Assembly (NCBI RefSeq): GCF_001905825.1
Contig: NZ_LIVV01000006.1
Location: 618,754-682,753, forward strand
Direction: 5' to 3'
DNA length: 64,000 nt
Source of the DNA: Streptomyces sp. CB02009
GTDB lineage: Bacteria; Actinomycetota; Actinomycetes; Streptomycetales; Streptomycetaceae
How positions within the stretch are numbered: the stretch's first letter is position 1; every line of letters starts with the position of its first letter. A program made the translations under genes and the position numbers. Below are positions 35,582-45,202 of this stretch, piece after piece. Below the pieces are notes generated by a model. The model was given only the letters and a program-made list of their open reading frames with translations. It did no database searches and had not been told where the DNA came from.

Positions 35582-37423
35582 CTACTCGCGGTCGTCGGCG
35601 GTGGTGCGACGGCGACGGGCGGTCCAGACGCCCACGGCGACGAGGACGAGCGCGACCGGGCCGAGGACCAGCCAGAGGGTCGTGCCGGAGCCGGAGCTGT
35701 CGCCGCCCGACGCGGAGGCCGTGGGCGTGGCCGACCACCAGCTCCAGTAGCCGTCCTGCCCCCACAGGTTCCCGGCGGCCTCGGGCATGGTCGTGATGGA
35801 CGCGATCTGGTCCGTGCGGTACGCCTCCAGGGCGTTCGGATAGGCCATGATGTTCATGTACCCCGTGTCGTACAGCCGGGACTGCATCCGCTTCACCAGA
35901 TCCGCCCGCTTGGCGGTGTCGTACTCCACCGCCTGCTGCGCGTAGAGCCCGTCGAACTCCTTGTCGCAGATGAAGTTGTCGGTGGCCCCGGAGTCCTTCA
36001 CCGTCGCCGGGAGCGTGCCGCAGGTGTGGATCGACAGGACGTAGTCCGGGTCGGGGTTGACCGACCAGCCGTCGAACGCGAGGTCGTAGTCACCCTTGAC
36101 CCACGGGTCCGAGACGCTGTCCAGGCACTCGACCTTCAGGCCGATGCCCAGCGCGCCCCACCACTCCTGGAGGTACTTGCCGACCGCCTTGTCGTTCGGG
36201 TCGGTGGCGTGGCAGAGGATCCGGAACTCCAGCGGCTTGCCGTCCTTGCCGATCCGCTTGCCCTCGGCGTTCTTCCGGTAGCCGGCCGCGACCAGGGCCT
36301 TCTCCGCGGCGACGGGGTCGTACGACCGCTTCTGGGCGTCCTCGGGCTTCCAGAAGTACGAGCCGAAGCGCGGCGGGATGTAGCCCTCGCCCTCGACCGC
36401 GTGCCCCTGGAAGACCTTGTCGACGAGGGTGGTGCGGTCGACCGCGAGGAAGAGCGCCTTGCGGACGGCCGGGTCGAGCAGCGCCTTGTGGCCGTTGCCG
36501 AAGGTCTTGCCGTCCTGGGCCCGCGCGCCGGGGTTGGTGGCGATGGCGTAGAAGCGGCGGCCGGGGGCGTCGTTGACCTTGACGTTCTGCTGGGTCTTCA
36601 GCGCGGCGGCCTGGGCGGGCGTCAGGTTCGGTACGAAGGACACCTCGCCCTTCTGGAGGGCGGCGACGGCGGCGTCCCCGTCCTTGTAGTACTTGAAGAC
36701 CAGCTCGTCGAACTTCGGCGCGCCCCGCCAGAACGTCTTGTTCGGCTTGAGCTTGATGTACTGGTCGACCTTGAAGTCCGTGATGACGAACGGCCCGTTG
36801 CCCACGATGGGGAACTGCTTGTCGTTGTTGAACTTCGAGAAGTCGCCGACCTTCTCCCAGACGTGCTTCGGCACGATCGGCACGTCGAGCGCGGTCATCG
36901 TGGCCTGCGGCTTCTTCAGGCGGATGACGAGCGTCTTCGGGTCGGGCGCGGTGACCTGGGCGAAGTTGGCCGTGAAGCTGCCGTTGGCGGTGGCGGCGTT
37001 CGGGTCGGTCATCATCTTGTTGAAGGTCCAGGCCGCGTCCTCGGCGGTGGCCGGCTGCCCGTCGGACCACTTCGAGTTCTCGCGGATCGTGTACGTCCAC
37101 GTCAGCTTGTCCGCCGACGGCGTCCACGCGGTCGCCAGGCCCGGGACGGTACGGGCGTCCTTCGCGTCGTAGTTGGTGAGGTACTCGTACGCCAGCCGGT
37201 GGATGCTGGTCGAGGTGAGCTTCTGGGCGAGGAACGGGCTCAGCGAGTCGATGCTCTGCGAGACGGCGACGGTGAGCGTGGTGCCCGCGGACTTGTCGTC
37301 CTCCGCCGCGGCGGTACCGGGGACGGCCACGAGCGAGACGGCGGTGACACCGCCGGCGAGCAGCAGGCGGAGCGCTCGGTGAGCGGGGGCGTGACGGGGT
37401 GGAACCTTCGTGACCATGACCAT
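35582..37423 (-). CDS. Extracellular peptide-binding protein with C-terminal membrane anchor
   Basis: A 613-residue SBP_bac_5 family protein that captures peptides for the importer. It has a Sec signal peptide (HRALRLLLAGGVTAVSLVAVPGTAAA) with no lipobox cysteine. The family body includes LDPAVRKALFLAVDR and GYIPPRFGSYFWKPEDAQKRSYDPVAAEKAL. Instead of a lipid anchor, the C-terminus has a Ser/Gly linker, one transmembrane helix (TTLWLVLGPVALVLVAVGVW) and RRRR, so it is held by a tail anchor facing out. It is the first gene of the operon. GAGG lies upstream of the ATG at 37423; an internal Met at residue 3 is a possible start. Confidence 0.92.
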   Translation of the reverse strand: MVMVTKVPPRHAPAHRALRLLLAGGVTAVSLVAVPGTAAAEDDKSAGTTLTVAVSQSIDSLSPFLAQKLTSTSIHRLAYEYLTNYDAKDARTVPGLATAWTPSADKLTWTYTIRENSKWSDGQPATAEDAAWTFNKMMTDPNAATANGSFTANFAQVTAPDPKTLVIRLKKPQATMTALDVPIVPKHVWEKVGDFSKFNNDKQFPIVGNGPFVITDFKVDQYIKLKPNKTFWRGAPKFDELVFKYYKDGDAAVAALQKGEVSFVPNLTPAQAAALKTQQNVKVNDAPGRRFYAIATNPGARAQDGKTFGNGHKALLDPAVRKALFLAVDRTTLVDKVFQGHAVEGEGYIPPRFGSYFWKPEDAQKRSYDPVAAEKALVAAGYRKNAEGKRIGKDGKPLEFRILCHATDPNDKAVGKYLQEWWGALGIGLKVECLDSVSDPWVKGDYDLAFDGWSVNPDPDYVLSIHTCGTLPATVKDSGATDNFICDKEFDGLYAQQAVEYDTAKRADLVKRMQSRLYDTGYMNIMAYPNALEAYRTDQIASITTMPEAAGNLWGQDGYWSWWSATPTASASGGDSSGSGTTLWLVLGPVALVLVAVGVWTARRRRTTADDRE

Positions 37424-37553
37424 GGGACGTGACCTCGCGTCGGGGGATCTGTCGTGGATCTTGGGCTGACGGTGAGTGAAGCGAAGGTTTATCAGCGGTG
37501 GTCTGCCGTCGTCAACGATCCCTCAAACCCCTTGTGGGCTGCGGGAATGCCAA

Positions 37554-37587
37554 GAGGCCCCGTACCGGTGAACCGGTACGGGGCCTC
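37554..37587. terminator. Terminator after the EspI-like gene
   Basis: Perfect 16-base arms (37554-37569 and 37572-37587), with functional loop TGAA. It lies just past the minus-strand stop at 37610 and upstream of the binding-protein promoter. Confidence 0.85.
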
Positions 37588-37609
37588 ATTGGTCTACTCC
37601 TGTGAAGCC

Positions 37610-40600
37610 CTACTGCTGAGGGGCTGGCGGAGCCTGCGGAGGCTGCTCCTGGGACCAGTCGGGCGGCGGGACCTGTCCCTGTCCCTGGTCATGGCCCTGC
37701 CCCTGTCCCTGCGGCTGCCCGTGACCGTGATCCTGCGGATCGGCCTGCGGCGGCAGCGGCTGACCCGGCTGCGGCTGCTGCCACCCCTGCGGCATCCCGG
37801 GCGGGCCTGCGGGCGCGCCGTACGGCTGTCCGGGCGCGGGCTGTGCTCCGTACGGCTGACCCGGCGCGGGCTGCTGGCCGTACGGCTGCTGCGGCGGTAC
37901 GGGCTGTGCCCCGTAGGGCTGTCCGGGCGCGGGCTGTGCTCCGTACGGCTGCCCCGGCGCCGGCTGCTGACCGTACGGCTGCTGCGGCGGGTAGGGCTGG
38001 CCGGGCGGCTGCTGACCGGGCATCGGCTGCCCCGGTACGGGCTGTCCGGGCGGGAACTGGCCCGGCATCGGCTGACCGGGTCCGGGCTGGGCACCGTAAG
38101 GCTGCCCCGGCACGGGCTGTCCGGGCGCGAACTGCCCCGGCACGGGCTGCCCCGGCATCGGCTGGCCGGGCATCGGCTGCCCCGGCATCTGGTGGCCCGG
38201 CATCGGCGGGGCCATGTGGGGCGGCAGCGCGCCCTGGCCGTCGCCGGTCCACAGGCCCTGCGCCTGCTGCGCCCGTACGAAGTCCTCGGCCACCATCGCC
38301 GAGAGGTGGAAGTACGCCTCCCGGGTCTTGGGCCGCATCATGTCGAGGTCCACCTCGGCGCCGGCCGACAGGTGCTCGTCGAAGGGCACGACCACGACAC
38401 CGCGGCAGCGGGTCTGGAAGTGCTGCACGATGTCCTCGACCTTGATCATCTTGCCGGTCTCGCGGACCCCGGAGATGACCGTGATCGAGCGCTGCACCAG
38501 GTCCGCGTAGCCGTGCGCGGAGAGCCAGTCCAGCGTCGTCGACGCGCTGGACGCGCCGTCCACGGAGGGCGTGGAGATGATGATCAGCTGATCGGCGAGG
38601 TCGAGCACTCCGCGCATCGCGCTGTACAGCAGACCCGTACCCGAGTCCGTGAGGATGATCGGGTACTGCTTGCCCAGGACGTCGATCGCCCGCCGGTAGT
38701 CCTCGTCGTTGAACGTCGTCGAGACGGCCGGGTCCACGTCGTTGGCGAGGATCTCCAGACCGGACGGCGCCTGCGAGGTGAACCGGCGGATGTCCATGTA
38801 CGAGTGCAGGTACGGGATCGCCTGCACCAGGTCGCGGATGGTCGCCCCGGTCTCGCGCCGCACCCGGCGGCCCAGGGTTCCGGCGTCCGGGTTGGCGTCG
38901 ATCGCCAGGATCTTGTCCTGCCGCTCGGTCGCGAGCGTGGCGCCGAGCGCGGTGGTCGTCGTGGTCTTGCCGACACCGCCCTTGAGCGAGATGACCGCGA
39001 TCCGGTAGCAGGACAGGACGGGGGTGCGGATCAGCTCCAGCTTCCGCTGCCGCTCCGCCTCCTCCTTCTTGCCGCCGAGCTTGAAGCGCGCGGCGGCGCC
39101 GCCGGGCGTCCGGCTGGACTTGGGCTTCTGCTTGTTGTTCCGCAGCAGCCGGTCGGAGGACAGCTCGACGGCCGCGTTGTAGCCGAGCGGGGCGCCCGGC
39201 ACGGACCGCTCCCGCTGATCGTGCGTCACGGGCGAGGGCCAGGCGGCCCCCGTCCGCGGGTCGACGGGCTGTCCGTCGTGCGGGGGCTGGGGGGCCGGGG
39301 CCTGCGGGGGTACGGCGGCGGGGTGCGGATAGCCGTAACCGCCTTGGGCCTGCGGCGGCACACCGCCGGGGACCCCGGGCTGTCCCGCCGGGTCCTGCGG
39401 CCCGGGAGCCGCACCCGGCGGGTAGCCGTAACCGGTCTGCTGCGGAGGCGTGCCGGGGTGCGGGAAACCGTAGCCGCCCTGGGGGGCGGCCGGGGGCTGG
39501 GGCTGCGACGCCTGGGGAGCCTGGGGGTAGCCGTAACCGGCCGGAGCCTGGGGCTGCTCGTACGGAGCCTGCTGGGCGCGCGGCGGCTGCGGGGCCTGCG
39601 GCGCCTGCGGGTAGCCGTAGGCGCCGGGCGCCTGGGGCTGCGGCTGGGCCTGCGGGGGTACGGGACCGGGCGCGCCGGGAGTGGTGGGCGGCGGCCACGC
39701 GGCGGCCGGCGGCAGCGGCGCGGCCTGGGGCTGCGGCTGGGCGCCCGGCTGCGCGGGCCACTGCTGGGCGGGCCCGGGAGCGGCCGGCTGGAACGACGGA
39801 GGCAGCGGCGGCAGTCCGGCGCCGGCCTGCGGCCCGGCGGCCGGGAAGGGCTGCCCGGGCGCGGGAAGCGGCGCGGCACCGGGGAACGGGCCGGGAGCCG
39901 CGTCGGGTCCGAAGCCCTGCGGCGCGGCGTCGGCGGGCGGCTGGGGGACGGCCGCCATCGGCTCGGTCAGTGCCTCGGGAGGGGTCGGGGCGGCGTCCGG
40001 AAGCGCGGCGTCGCCGGAGGCGTCCGCGGGTACGGAGTCGTCGACCGGGGCGGAGCCCGCGTCGGGGGCCGTCCCGGATTCCGTGCCGGGGCTCGCCGAG
40101 GCGTCGGCGGCCCGGCCGGACACGGCCTCGTCCTGAGGCTCCGGCGCCTCGGGCGCCTCGGAGTCCGCGGCGGCGTCGGCGGGGAGCGCGTCGCCCGTGC
40201 TGGAATCCGTGCCGGAATCCGTGCTGGAATCCGCGCCGGACTCCGTCACGTCCACCGCGTCCGTCGCCTCGGAGTCGGCCGCCTCCGCTGCTTCGGCCGC
40301 TTCTGCCACGGCCGGTGCGCCGGCGTCGGTGGTCGCGGCGGGCTCCTCGGTGCCGGCTCCCGGCGCGGCCGGGGTGGCGGGCGTCGCCGAGGCGGCGGGT
40401 GCGGCCGCGGTGCCCTCCGCCGCGCGCTCCGCGATCTCGCGCTGGAGGGCGGCGGGGGAGAAGCGCATGGTCGAGCCGCTCTCGACGTCCCCGCCTCCGA
40501 ACGGCGCCGCGGGAGCGGGCGCCGGAGAGCCGGGCAGCGGGGCGGGCGGCGGGAAGGAGCCCGGCACCGAGGCGTCGGAAGACGCGACGACGGGAGGTGC

Positions 40601-41077
40601 GACGACCGGAGGCGCGACGACGGGAGGCGCGGTGAACGGGGGAGCGGCGACCGGAGGCGTCACCGCGTGAGGCATCCCGACCGGAGGCGTACCCGTCGCG
40701 GGTCCACCCACCACCGGCGGGCCCGCCACAGGAGCGCCGGGGACGGGAGTGCCGGTCACAGGAGTACCGGGGACAGGAGTGCCGGTCACGGGGGTCCCGC
40801 CGGCCGGCGTGCCCGCCGCCGGAGCGCCCGCGTTCCAGCTCGGCTCGAAGCCGCTGCCCGCCGGGAGGCCCGGGACCGGGACCGGAACAGGTGCTCCGCT
40901 CGGGGGCGGGGGAGTGGCACCGCCGGCCCCCGCACCGCCCGACGCGTTCTGCGTGTACCAGGCCGGCGGGGTGTAGTCGATGGTGAACTCACCCGTCATC
41001 TCGGCGGGATCCGCGTCGGACTGATCGTCGGCGGGCGGACTCCAACCCCCGTGGATCTCGTCGCGATCGCCGTTCAC
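37610..41077 (-). CDS. EspI-like ESX-associated MinD/ParA-type ATPase with Pro-rich arms
   Basis: A 1155-residue protein in three parts. The first is a roughly 650-residue low-complexity region rich in Pro, Ala, Gly and Gln. A MinD/ParA-like ATPase domain follows (RIAVISLKGGVGKTTTTTALGATLA at about 691-715, the deviant Walker A; ILAIDANPDAGTLGRRVR; IILTDSGTGLLYSAM). A C-terminal PGQPMPGQ/PGQPYGAQ repeat tail ends it. Pro-rich arm plus MinD-like ATPase is the layout of EspI in mycobacterial ESX loci, a non-core regulator of secretion. The GTG start at 41077 has AGGAGG five bases upstream. Confidence 0.8.
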   Translation of the reverse strand: MNGDRDEIHGGWSPPADDQSDADPAEMTGEFTIDYTPPAWYTQNASGGAGAGGATPPPPSGAPVPVPVPGLPAGSGFEPSWNAGAPAAGTPAGGTPVTGTPVPGTPVTGTPVPGAPVAGPPVVGGPATGTPPVGMPHAVTPPVAAPPFTAPPVVAPPVVAPPVVASSDASVPGSFPPPAPLPGSPAPAPAAPFGGGDVESGSTMRFSPAALQREIAERAAEGTAAAPAASATPATPAAPGAGTEEPAATTDAGAPAVAEAAEAAEAADSEATDAVDVTESGADSSTDSGTDSSTGDALPADAAADSEAPEAPEPQDEAVSGRAADASASPGTESGTAPDAGSAPVDDSVPADASGDAALPDAAPTPPEALTEPMAAVPQPPADAAPQGFGPDAAPGPFPGAAPLPAPGQPFPAAGPQAGAGLPPLPPSFQPAAPGPAQQWPAQPGAQPQPQAAPLPPAAAWPPPTTPGAPGPVPPQAQPQPQAPGAYGYPQAPQAPQPPRAQQAPYEQPQAPAGYGYPQAPQASQPQPPAAPQGGYGFPHPGTPPQQTGYGYPPGAAPGPQDPAGQPGVPGGVPPQAQGGYGYPHPAAVPPQAPAPQPPHDGQPVDPRTGAAWPSPVTHDQRERSVPGAPLGYNAAVELSSDRLLRNNKQKPKSSRTPGGAAARFKLGGKKEEAERQRKLELIRTPVLSCYRIAVISLKGGVGKTTTTTALGATLATERQDKILAIDANPDAGTLGRRVRRETGATIRDLVQAIPYLHSYMDIRRFTSQAPSGLEILANDVDPAVSTTFNDEDYRRAIDVLGKQYPIILTDSGTGLLYSAMRGVLDLADQLIIISTPSVDGASSASTTLDWLSAHGYADLVQRSITVISGVRETGKMIKVEDIVQHFQTRCRGVVVVPFDEHLSAGAEVDLDMMRPKTREAYFHLSAMVAEDFVRAQQAQGLWTGDGQGALPPHMAPPMPGHQMPGQPMPGQPMPGQPVPGQFAPGQPVPGQPYGAQPGPGQPMPGQFPPGQPVPGQPMPGQQPPGQPYPPQQPYGQQPAPGQPYGAQPAPGQPYGAQPVPPQQPYGQQPAPGQPYGAQPAPGQPYGAPAGPPGMPQGWQQPQPGQPLPPQADPQDHGHGQPQGQGQGHDQGQGQVPPPDWSQEQPPQAPPAPQQ
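37700..38215. repeat. Coding repeat: PGQP-rich tail of the EspI-like protein
   Basis: Imperfect repeats of about 24 bases with unit TACGGCTGTCCGGGCGCGG-like (plus-strand view) encode PGQPYGAQPA and PGQPMPGQ. They are in frame and proline-rich, and are probably a disordered tail prone to length variation. Confidence 0.7.
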
Positions 41078-41314
41078 TTTGCCTCCTGGTGTGGTCGAGC
41101 ACCCTTGTGCCGTGGTGGGCGGGGCTCTTCCACCCTAATCGGCGCGGGCAACCCCCGGGCAGGCCCGACGGCCCCTCCGCGCCTGTCCCCGTGACCCGGT
41201 CCGGTCGTCAAGTGACCTGACCACGTCGCAGAGTGAGAACCCCGACCGTTCGAAACGATGCAAAACCGGACGTACTTGAACGAGTTCATGCCGTCTGGTG
41301 TCGCTCGGTGCCGG

Positions 41315-42142
41315 TCAGTCCATCCTGCGGGCGGCGCCCAACAATCCGGTCTCGGCGTCGGTGCCCTGCGTCATGACGAACTGGCGGTCGCTCGGCGTGC
41401 ACCAGAGCGTCACTCCGTCCGCGAGCGTGGAGAGCGCCTCGTACTCATGGCGCGGCAGGCTCATGATGCGGCCGATCTGCGCGGCCTCGTCGGGGGAGAC
41501 CCGCTGGACGCCGACCAGCGAGGACTTCTCCAGGAGCCGGGGCGCGACCGGGCTCAGATAGGGCAGCAGCGTGACCACCGACTGCCAGGGCGCCGACACG
41601 ACGCGGCCGCGCGGCGGACGCATGCCGCAGTCGCGGATCACGACCACGGGACTGCCCGCGGACGCGCCCTGCGGCGGTACGCGCCCCACGTCGTGCAGGG
41701 CGATGCACGGCTGGCCGCCGCCGGCGGCCTGCGCGAGCGCCGTCCAGGCCTGCGCGCGGCCGGTCTCGACCGCCACCCGGGCGCCGGTGGCGGCCGCCCG
41801 GAGGGCCAGTACCTGGGCGGTCCACAGACCGCCGATGAGCGTGATGTCGTACGGCACGGGCCGGTTGATGCCGAGCACGGCGGGCCGGCTCTCGGCGTCG
41901 ACGCCGATCACCATGCCGTCGTCGCCCACCGGCAGGGCCAGCGCCTCGAGTTGGTCGAGGGGGACGGAGTGCCGGTCGCGGCGCGGCCCGACGAGCCCGA
42001 AGCCGAAGCGGGGCTTCCCGGCCCGGCCCGTACCCCGGGTGCCGGTGCCCCGGGAGGCGGCCCGGCCGGAGCCGCCGGCGCCCGGACGGGCCGACGGGCC
42101 GAAGGCGGGAGAAGGAGAGGGAGAGGAGGCGGCGTGGGACAT
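41315..42142 (-). CDS. ESX-associated protein of unknown function
   Basis: A 275-residue protein. The first 45 residues are Ser/Pro/Gly/Arg-rich and look disordered. The rest is a compact alpha-beta domain starting RFGFGLVGPRRDRHSVPLDQLEALALPVGDDGMVIGVDAESRPAVLGINR, with no P-loop or transmembrane helix. It begins at the stop codon of eccE (one shared base), so it is co-translated with it and is presumably a cytoplasmic accessory of the secretion system. I do not recognise a named family. Confidence 0.65.
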   Translation of the reverse strand: MSHAASSPSPSPAFGPSARPGAGGSGRAASRGTGTRGTGRAGKPRFGFGLVGPRRDRHSVPLDQLEALALPVGDDGMVIGVDAESRPAVLGINRPVPYDITLIGGLWTAQVLALRAAATGARVAVETGRAQAWTALAQAAGGGQPCIALHDVGRVPPQGASAGSPVVVIRDCGMRPPRGRVVSAPWQSVVTLLPYLSPVAPRLLEKSSLVGVQRVSPDEAAQIGRIMSLPRHEYEALSTLADGVTLWCTPSDRQFVMTQGTDAETGLLGAARRMD

Positions 42143-43443
42143 CAGCGCGCACCCCCCAGCGGCAGCGTCGCGAGGATGCCCGGCACCTGTTCACGGTCGA
42201 GTCGCACGAGTCCCGTCCTCACCCCGCGCGCCGCGCGCTCCAGTTCGTGCCGCGCGGCCACGAGTTCCTCGTCGCTGCGCCCGGTGATCCGTACGTGTCC
42301 GGTCACCGTCACCTCCTGCCGGTCCCCGCCGCTCAGCGTCAGGCTGAACGTCGTCGCGAGCGCGGGCAGCGAGGTCAGCAGGGCCACCAGCTGCGGCATC
42401 GAGGCCCCCGAGCCGCCCTGCCCGCCGAGCTGGGGCCAGCGACCCACCCAGTACGTGGTGTGCCGCCGGTCGTCCACCCGCCAGGTCCGCGCGGTCTCCT
42501 GGGTCCGTCGTGCCTGCGTCTGGCCCCGGCCCGCCTGCGCTATCGCCATCGGACTGGCGCAGGTCGAGGTGGCGAGCGCCGAGACGAGTTCCTGCTCGGT
42601 CAGCACGCTCGCCGCGAAACCGGCGCCCGCGAGCCGGCTCGCCAGCTGGTCCGCCGCCCGCACCACGCACTTCTGCGCGCCCTTGAGGCCGCCGCCGCGC
42701 GCGGCGACCGCCTCGGGGCAGAGCTCCGGGTCGAGTTTGAGCGCGATCCAGGTGATCCGTACGGCGGGCGAACCCGTCTGCGCCTGGAGCGGCCCGTAGT
42801 TGCGCGCGGCCATCGACTGCGCGGGCAGGTGCGGCGCGGGAGCGGGCTGCGTGTGCTGCACGACCTGGGCCGACTCCAGGCGGATGCCGTCGACGCTCAG
42901 GACGTCCCGGACGAGCCCGACGGGCAGCGGCGCGGACGCCCGGTCCGGGCGCAGGGCGGTGCCGTCCGCCTCGACCCGCAGGACGGCGGTCAGGAAGGTG
43001 CCGTCGCCGATCATGCCGACCGGCCGCCGGTCACGGTCGCTGTACGCGTACGTCCGCAGGGCCGGGTCGCACTCCACGACTGGCGCGAGCCCCGGCTCGG
43101 TGCCCTCGGGCACCGTGAAGGAGGACGCCTTGCGGGTACGCGTCCGCAGCGCGAGGAACGTTCCGAGCCACTCGGGAAGCGAGCGGCGGTGCCGGCGGAC
43201 GACCGCCATCAGCACGAGCACGACGGCGACCACGCCCGCGGGAACCATCAGCATCGGCTCGACGACCCAGGCGACGAGCAGCAGAGCCGCCGCCACCTCG
43301 ATCAGTACGAGCTGTTGCAATTGGAACGAACCGAAGTGTCCTGGGCGCGCCTGGAGCTTCGGCGAGACCGAGGAAACAGGCCCCGTGGACGGGGGTGCGG
43401 AGGCGGTGGCCGCGGCGGGCCGCGTCCGCGTCGCGGAAACCAT
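42142..43443 (-). CDS. eccE: Type VII secretion membrane protein EccE
   Basis: A 433-residue protein with two adjacent N-terminal transmembrane helices (about residues 45-82: LVLIEVAAALLLVAWVVEP and MLMVPAGVVAVVLVLMAVV) and a large soluble domain, the EccE layout. EccE is a peripheral subunit of the ESX membrane complex. GAGGGGGA lies upstream of the ATG. It is divergent from eccB, so the 190-base gap 43444-43633 holds both promoters, including a CATAGT -10-like box near 43543-43548. Confidence 0.82.
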   Translation of the reverse strand: MVSATRTRPAAATASAPPSTGPVSSVSPKLQARPGHFGSFQLQQLVLIEVAAALLLVAWVVEPMLMVPAGVVAVVLVLMAVVRRHRRSLPEWLGTFLALRTRTRKASSFTVPEGTEPGLAPVVECDPALRTYAYSDRDRRPVGMIGDGTFLTAVLRVEADGTALRPDRASAPLPVGLVRDVLSVDGIRLESAQVVQHTQPAPAPHLPAQSMAARNYGPLQAQTGSPAVRITWIALKLDPELCPEAVAARGGGLKGAQKCVVRAADQLASRLAGAGFAASVLTEQELVSALATSTCASPMAIAQAGRGQTQARRTQETARTWRVDDRRHTTYWVGRWPQLGGQGGSGASMPQLVALLTSLPALATTFSLTLSGGDRQEVTVTGHVRITGRSDEELVAARHELERAARGVRTGLVRLDREQVPGILATLPLGGAR

Positions 43444-43633
43444 GATGGAGAATCCCCCTCAATTCATCCCGATCACCCTGGCCCGCCAGGGCATTGGCGG
43501 CCGGATCACCCTACCCGCCCCACGAACCCCACGGGACAGCAGGCATAGTAGGGGGCCGGTCCGACAGCCGGGGCCCGGGTGTCACCTCCCCCGGCTCCCG
43601 CGCGAAGATCGCGCCTGACGAGAATGGGGACTC

Positions 43634-45190
43634 ATGGCATCGCGGCGGGACGAGCTCAACGCGTACACCTTTGCGAAGAAGCGCACGGTGGCGGCATTCC
43701 TCCAACCCTCGCCCTCCGGCACGGAGGAGGGGGCGCCGAAGCCGCTGCGCGCGATCCTTCCCGGGCTGATCGTCGCCGCGCTCGTGGTGGCCGGCTTCGG
43801 CGCCTGGGGCATGTTCAAGCCGCAGGCCCCCAAGGGCTGGGACACCCCCGGCACCCGGGTGATCGTCGGCAAGCAGTCGACGACCCGGTACGTGGTCCTG
43901 GAGACCGGCACGGGCAAGGACAAGAAGACCCTGCTCCACCCCGTGCTCAACCTCGCCTCCGCGCGGCTCCTCCTCGACCCCGAGCAGTTCCAGGTCGTCC
44001 AGGTCGCCGACAAGACGCTCGACGAGGGCAAGAACACGCCCCCGCGCGGCCCGATCCTCGGCATTCCGTACGCCCCCGACCGGCTGCCCACCGCCGAGGA
44101 GGCGGGCAAGGCCAAGCGCTGGGCGGTCTGCGAGCAGCCCGGCGGCGGCACGGGCGCCAGTGTCCAGAAGGCGACCTTCCTCTTCGCCGAGCGGGACCTG
44201 AAGCTCACCGAGAACGGCAACCGGCTCAAGGACGGAGAGGTCCTCTACGTCAAGGGCCAGACCGGCGCGGCCCAGTTCGTCGTCGACCACACCGGCACCA
44301 AGTACCCGCTGAAGGCGGAGAACACCGGACTGGTCACCGCACTCTTCACTCTCAACGCGCAGCCGCAGGCGGTCACCGACGACTGGCTCGCCACCCTGAA
44401 GACCGGCGACCCGATCGACTTCCCGCGCATCGAGAGCAACGAGGTCGGCCGCTCCACCGAGATCCCCGGGTCCAGCCTGACCGCGACCGAGAGCAGGATC
44501 GGGAACGTCCTCGTCGCGCCGACCGGTTCCGGGCCGCAGAGCTATGTCGTCCTCCCCGGCAAGGTGCAGCCGGTCACGCCGTTCACCGCCTGGCTGCTCA
44601 TCAACTCCCCGCAGACCCGGTCCCTCGACATGGACGGCGACGCCACCCAGGTCGACGCCTCCTCCTTCGTGCCGGACCCGACCGTCTTCCACGGTGAGGT
44701 GAACTGGCCGAAGTCGAGGGCCAAGAGGGTCAACTCCGTCACCGGCCCGGACGCCCGCGACACCGTCTGCAGTGTCCTCACCGACGTCGGCGAGCAGGGC
44801 CGGACGACCCTCGCGACCTGGGCCGGTCCCCAGTACCCCGCCGACATCACCGCGGGCGGCAGCAGCACGTACGTCACGCCCGGCACCGGCCTGCTGTACA
44901 CCCAGACCCAGGGCACGCGGGAGACGGCCGGCGGTTCGCTGTTCCTCGTCACCGACACGGGACTCCGCTACGCGGTGCAGGCCAACGGCGACAGCGACTC
45001 CGCCCCCTCCGAGATCGGCGCCGGCGACAAGGAGGAGACGGCCGACCGCCGCCCGCAACCCAGCGACGCCCAGAAGCGTCTCGGCTACGACAAGGTCGTG
45101 CCGGCCCGCGTCCCGATCGAATGGTCCGAGTTCCTTTCGAAGGGTCCCCGGCTCGACGCCAACAGCGCGGCCCAGCCGCAGGGTTCCTAG
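43634..45190 (+). CDS. eccB: Type VII secretion protein EccB
   Basis: A 518-residue bitopic membrane protein. It has a cytoplasmic N-terminus with ASRRDELNAYTFAKKRTVAAFLQPSPSGTEEGAPKPLR, the EccB signature, one transmembrane helix (about 41-61) and a large extracytoplasmic domain beginning KGWDTPGTRVIVGKQSTTRYVVLE. EccB lines the external side of the ESX pore. Two extracytoplasmic cysteines (one in VCEQPGGG, one in TVCSVLTD) probably form a disulfide. mycP starts 12 bases after the stop. Confidence 0.93.
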   Translation: MASRRDELNAYTFAKKRTVAAFLQPSPSGTEEGAPKPLRAILPGLIVAALVVAGFGAWGMFKPQAPKGWDTPGTRVIVGKQSTTRYVVLETGTGKDKKTLLHPVLNLASARLLLDPEQFQVVQVADKTLDEGKNTPPRGPILGIPYAPDRLPTAEEAGKAKRWAVCEQPGGGTGASVQKATFLFAERDLKLTENGNRLKDGEVLYVKGQTGAAQFVVDHTGTKYPLKAENTGLVTALFTLNAQPQAVTDDWLATLKTGDPIDFPRIESNEVGRSTEIPGSSLTATESRIGNVLVAPTGSGPQSYVVLPGKVQPVTPFTAWLLINSPQTRSLDMDGDATQVDASSFVPDPTVFHGEVNWPKSRAKRVNSVTGPDARDTVCSVLTDVGEQGRTTLATWAGPQYPADITAGGSSTYVTPGTGLLYTQTQGTRETAGGSLFLVTDTGLRYAVQANGDSDSAPSEIGAGDKEETADRRPQPSDAQKRLGYDKVVPARVPIEWSEFLSKGPRLDANSAAQPQGS

Positions 45191-45202
45191 GGGGTGGCAC
45201 CG

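Noticed and set aside
37700..38215. CRISPR-like regular repeats
   Set aside because: The repeats are in frame, imperfect and without unique spacers; they encode a PGQP tail. The infB linker repeats were rejected for the same reason.
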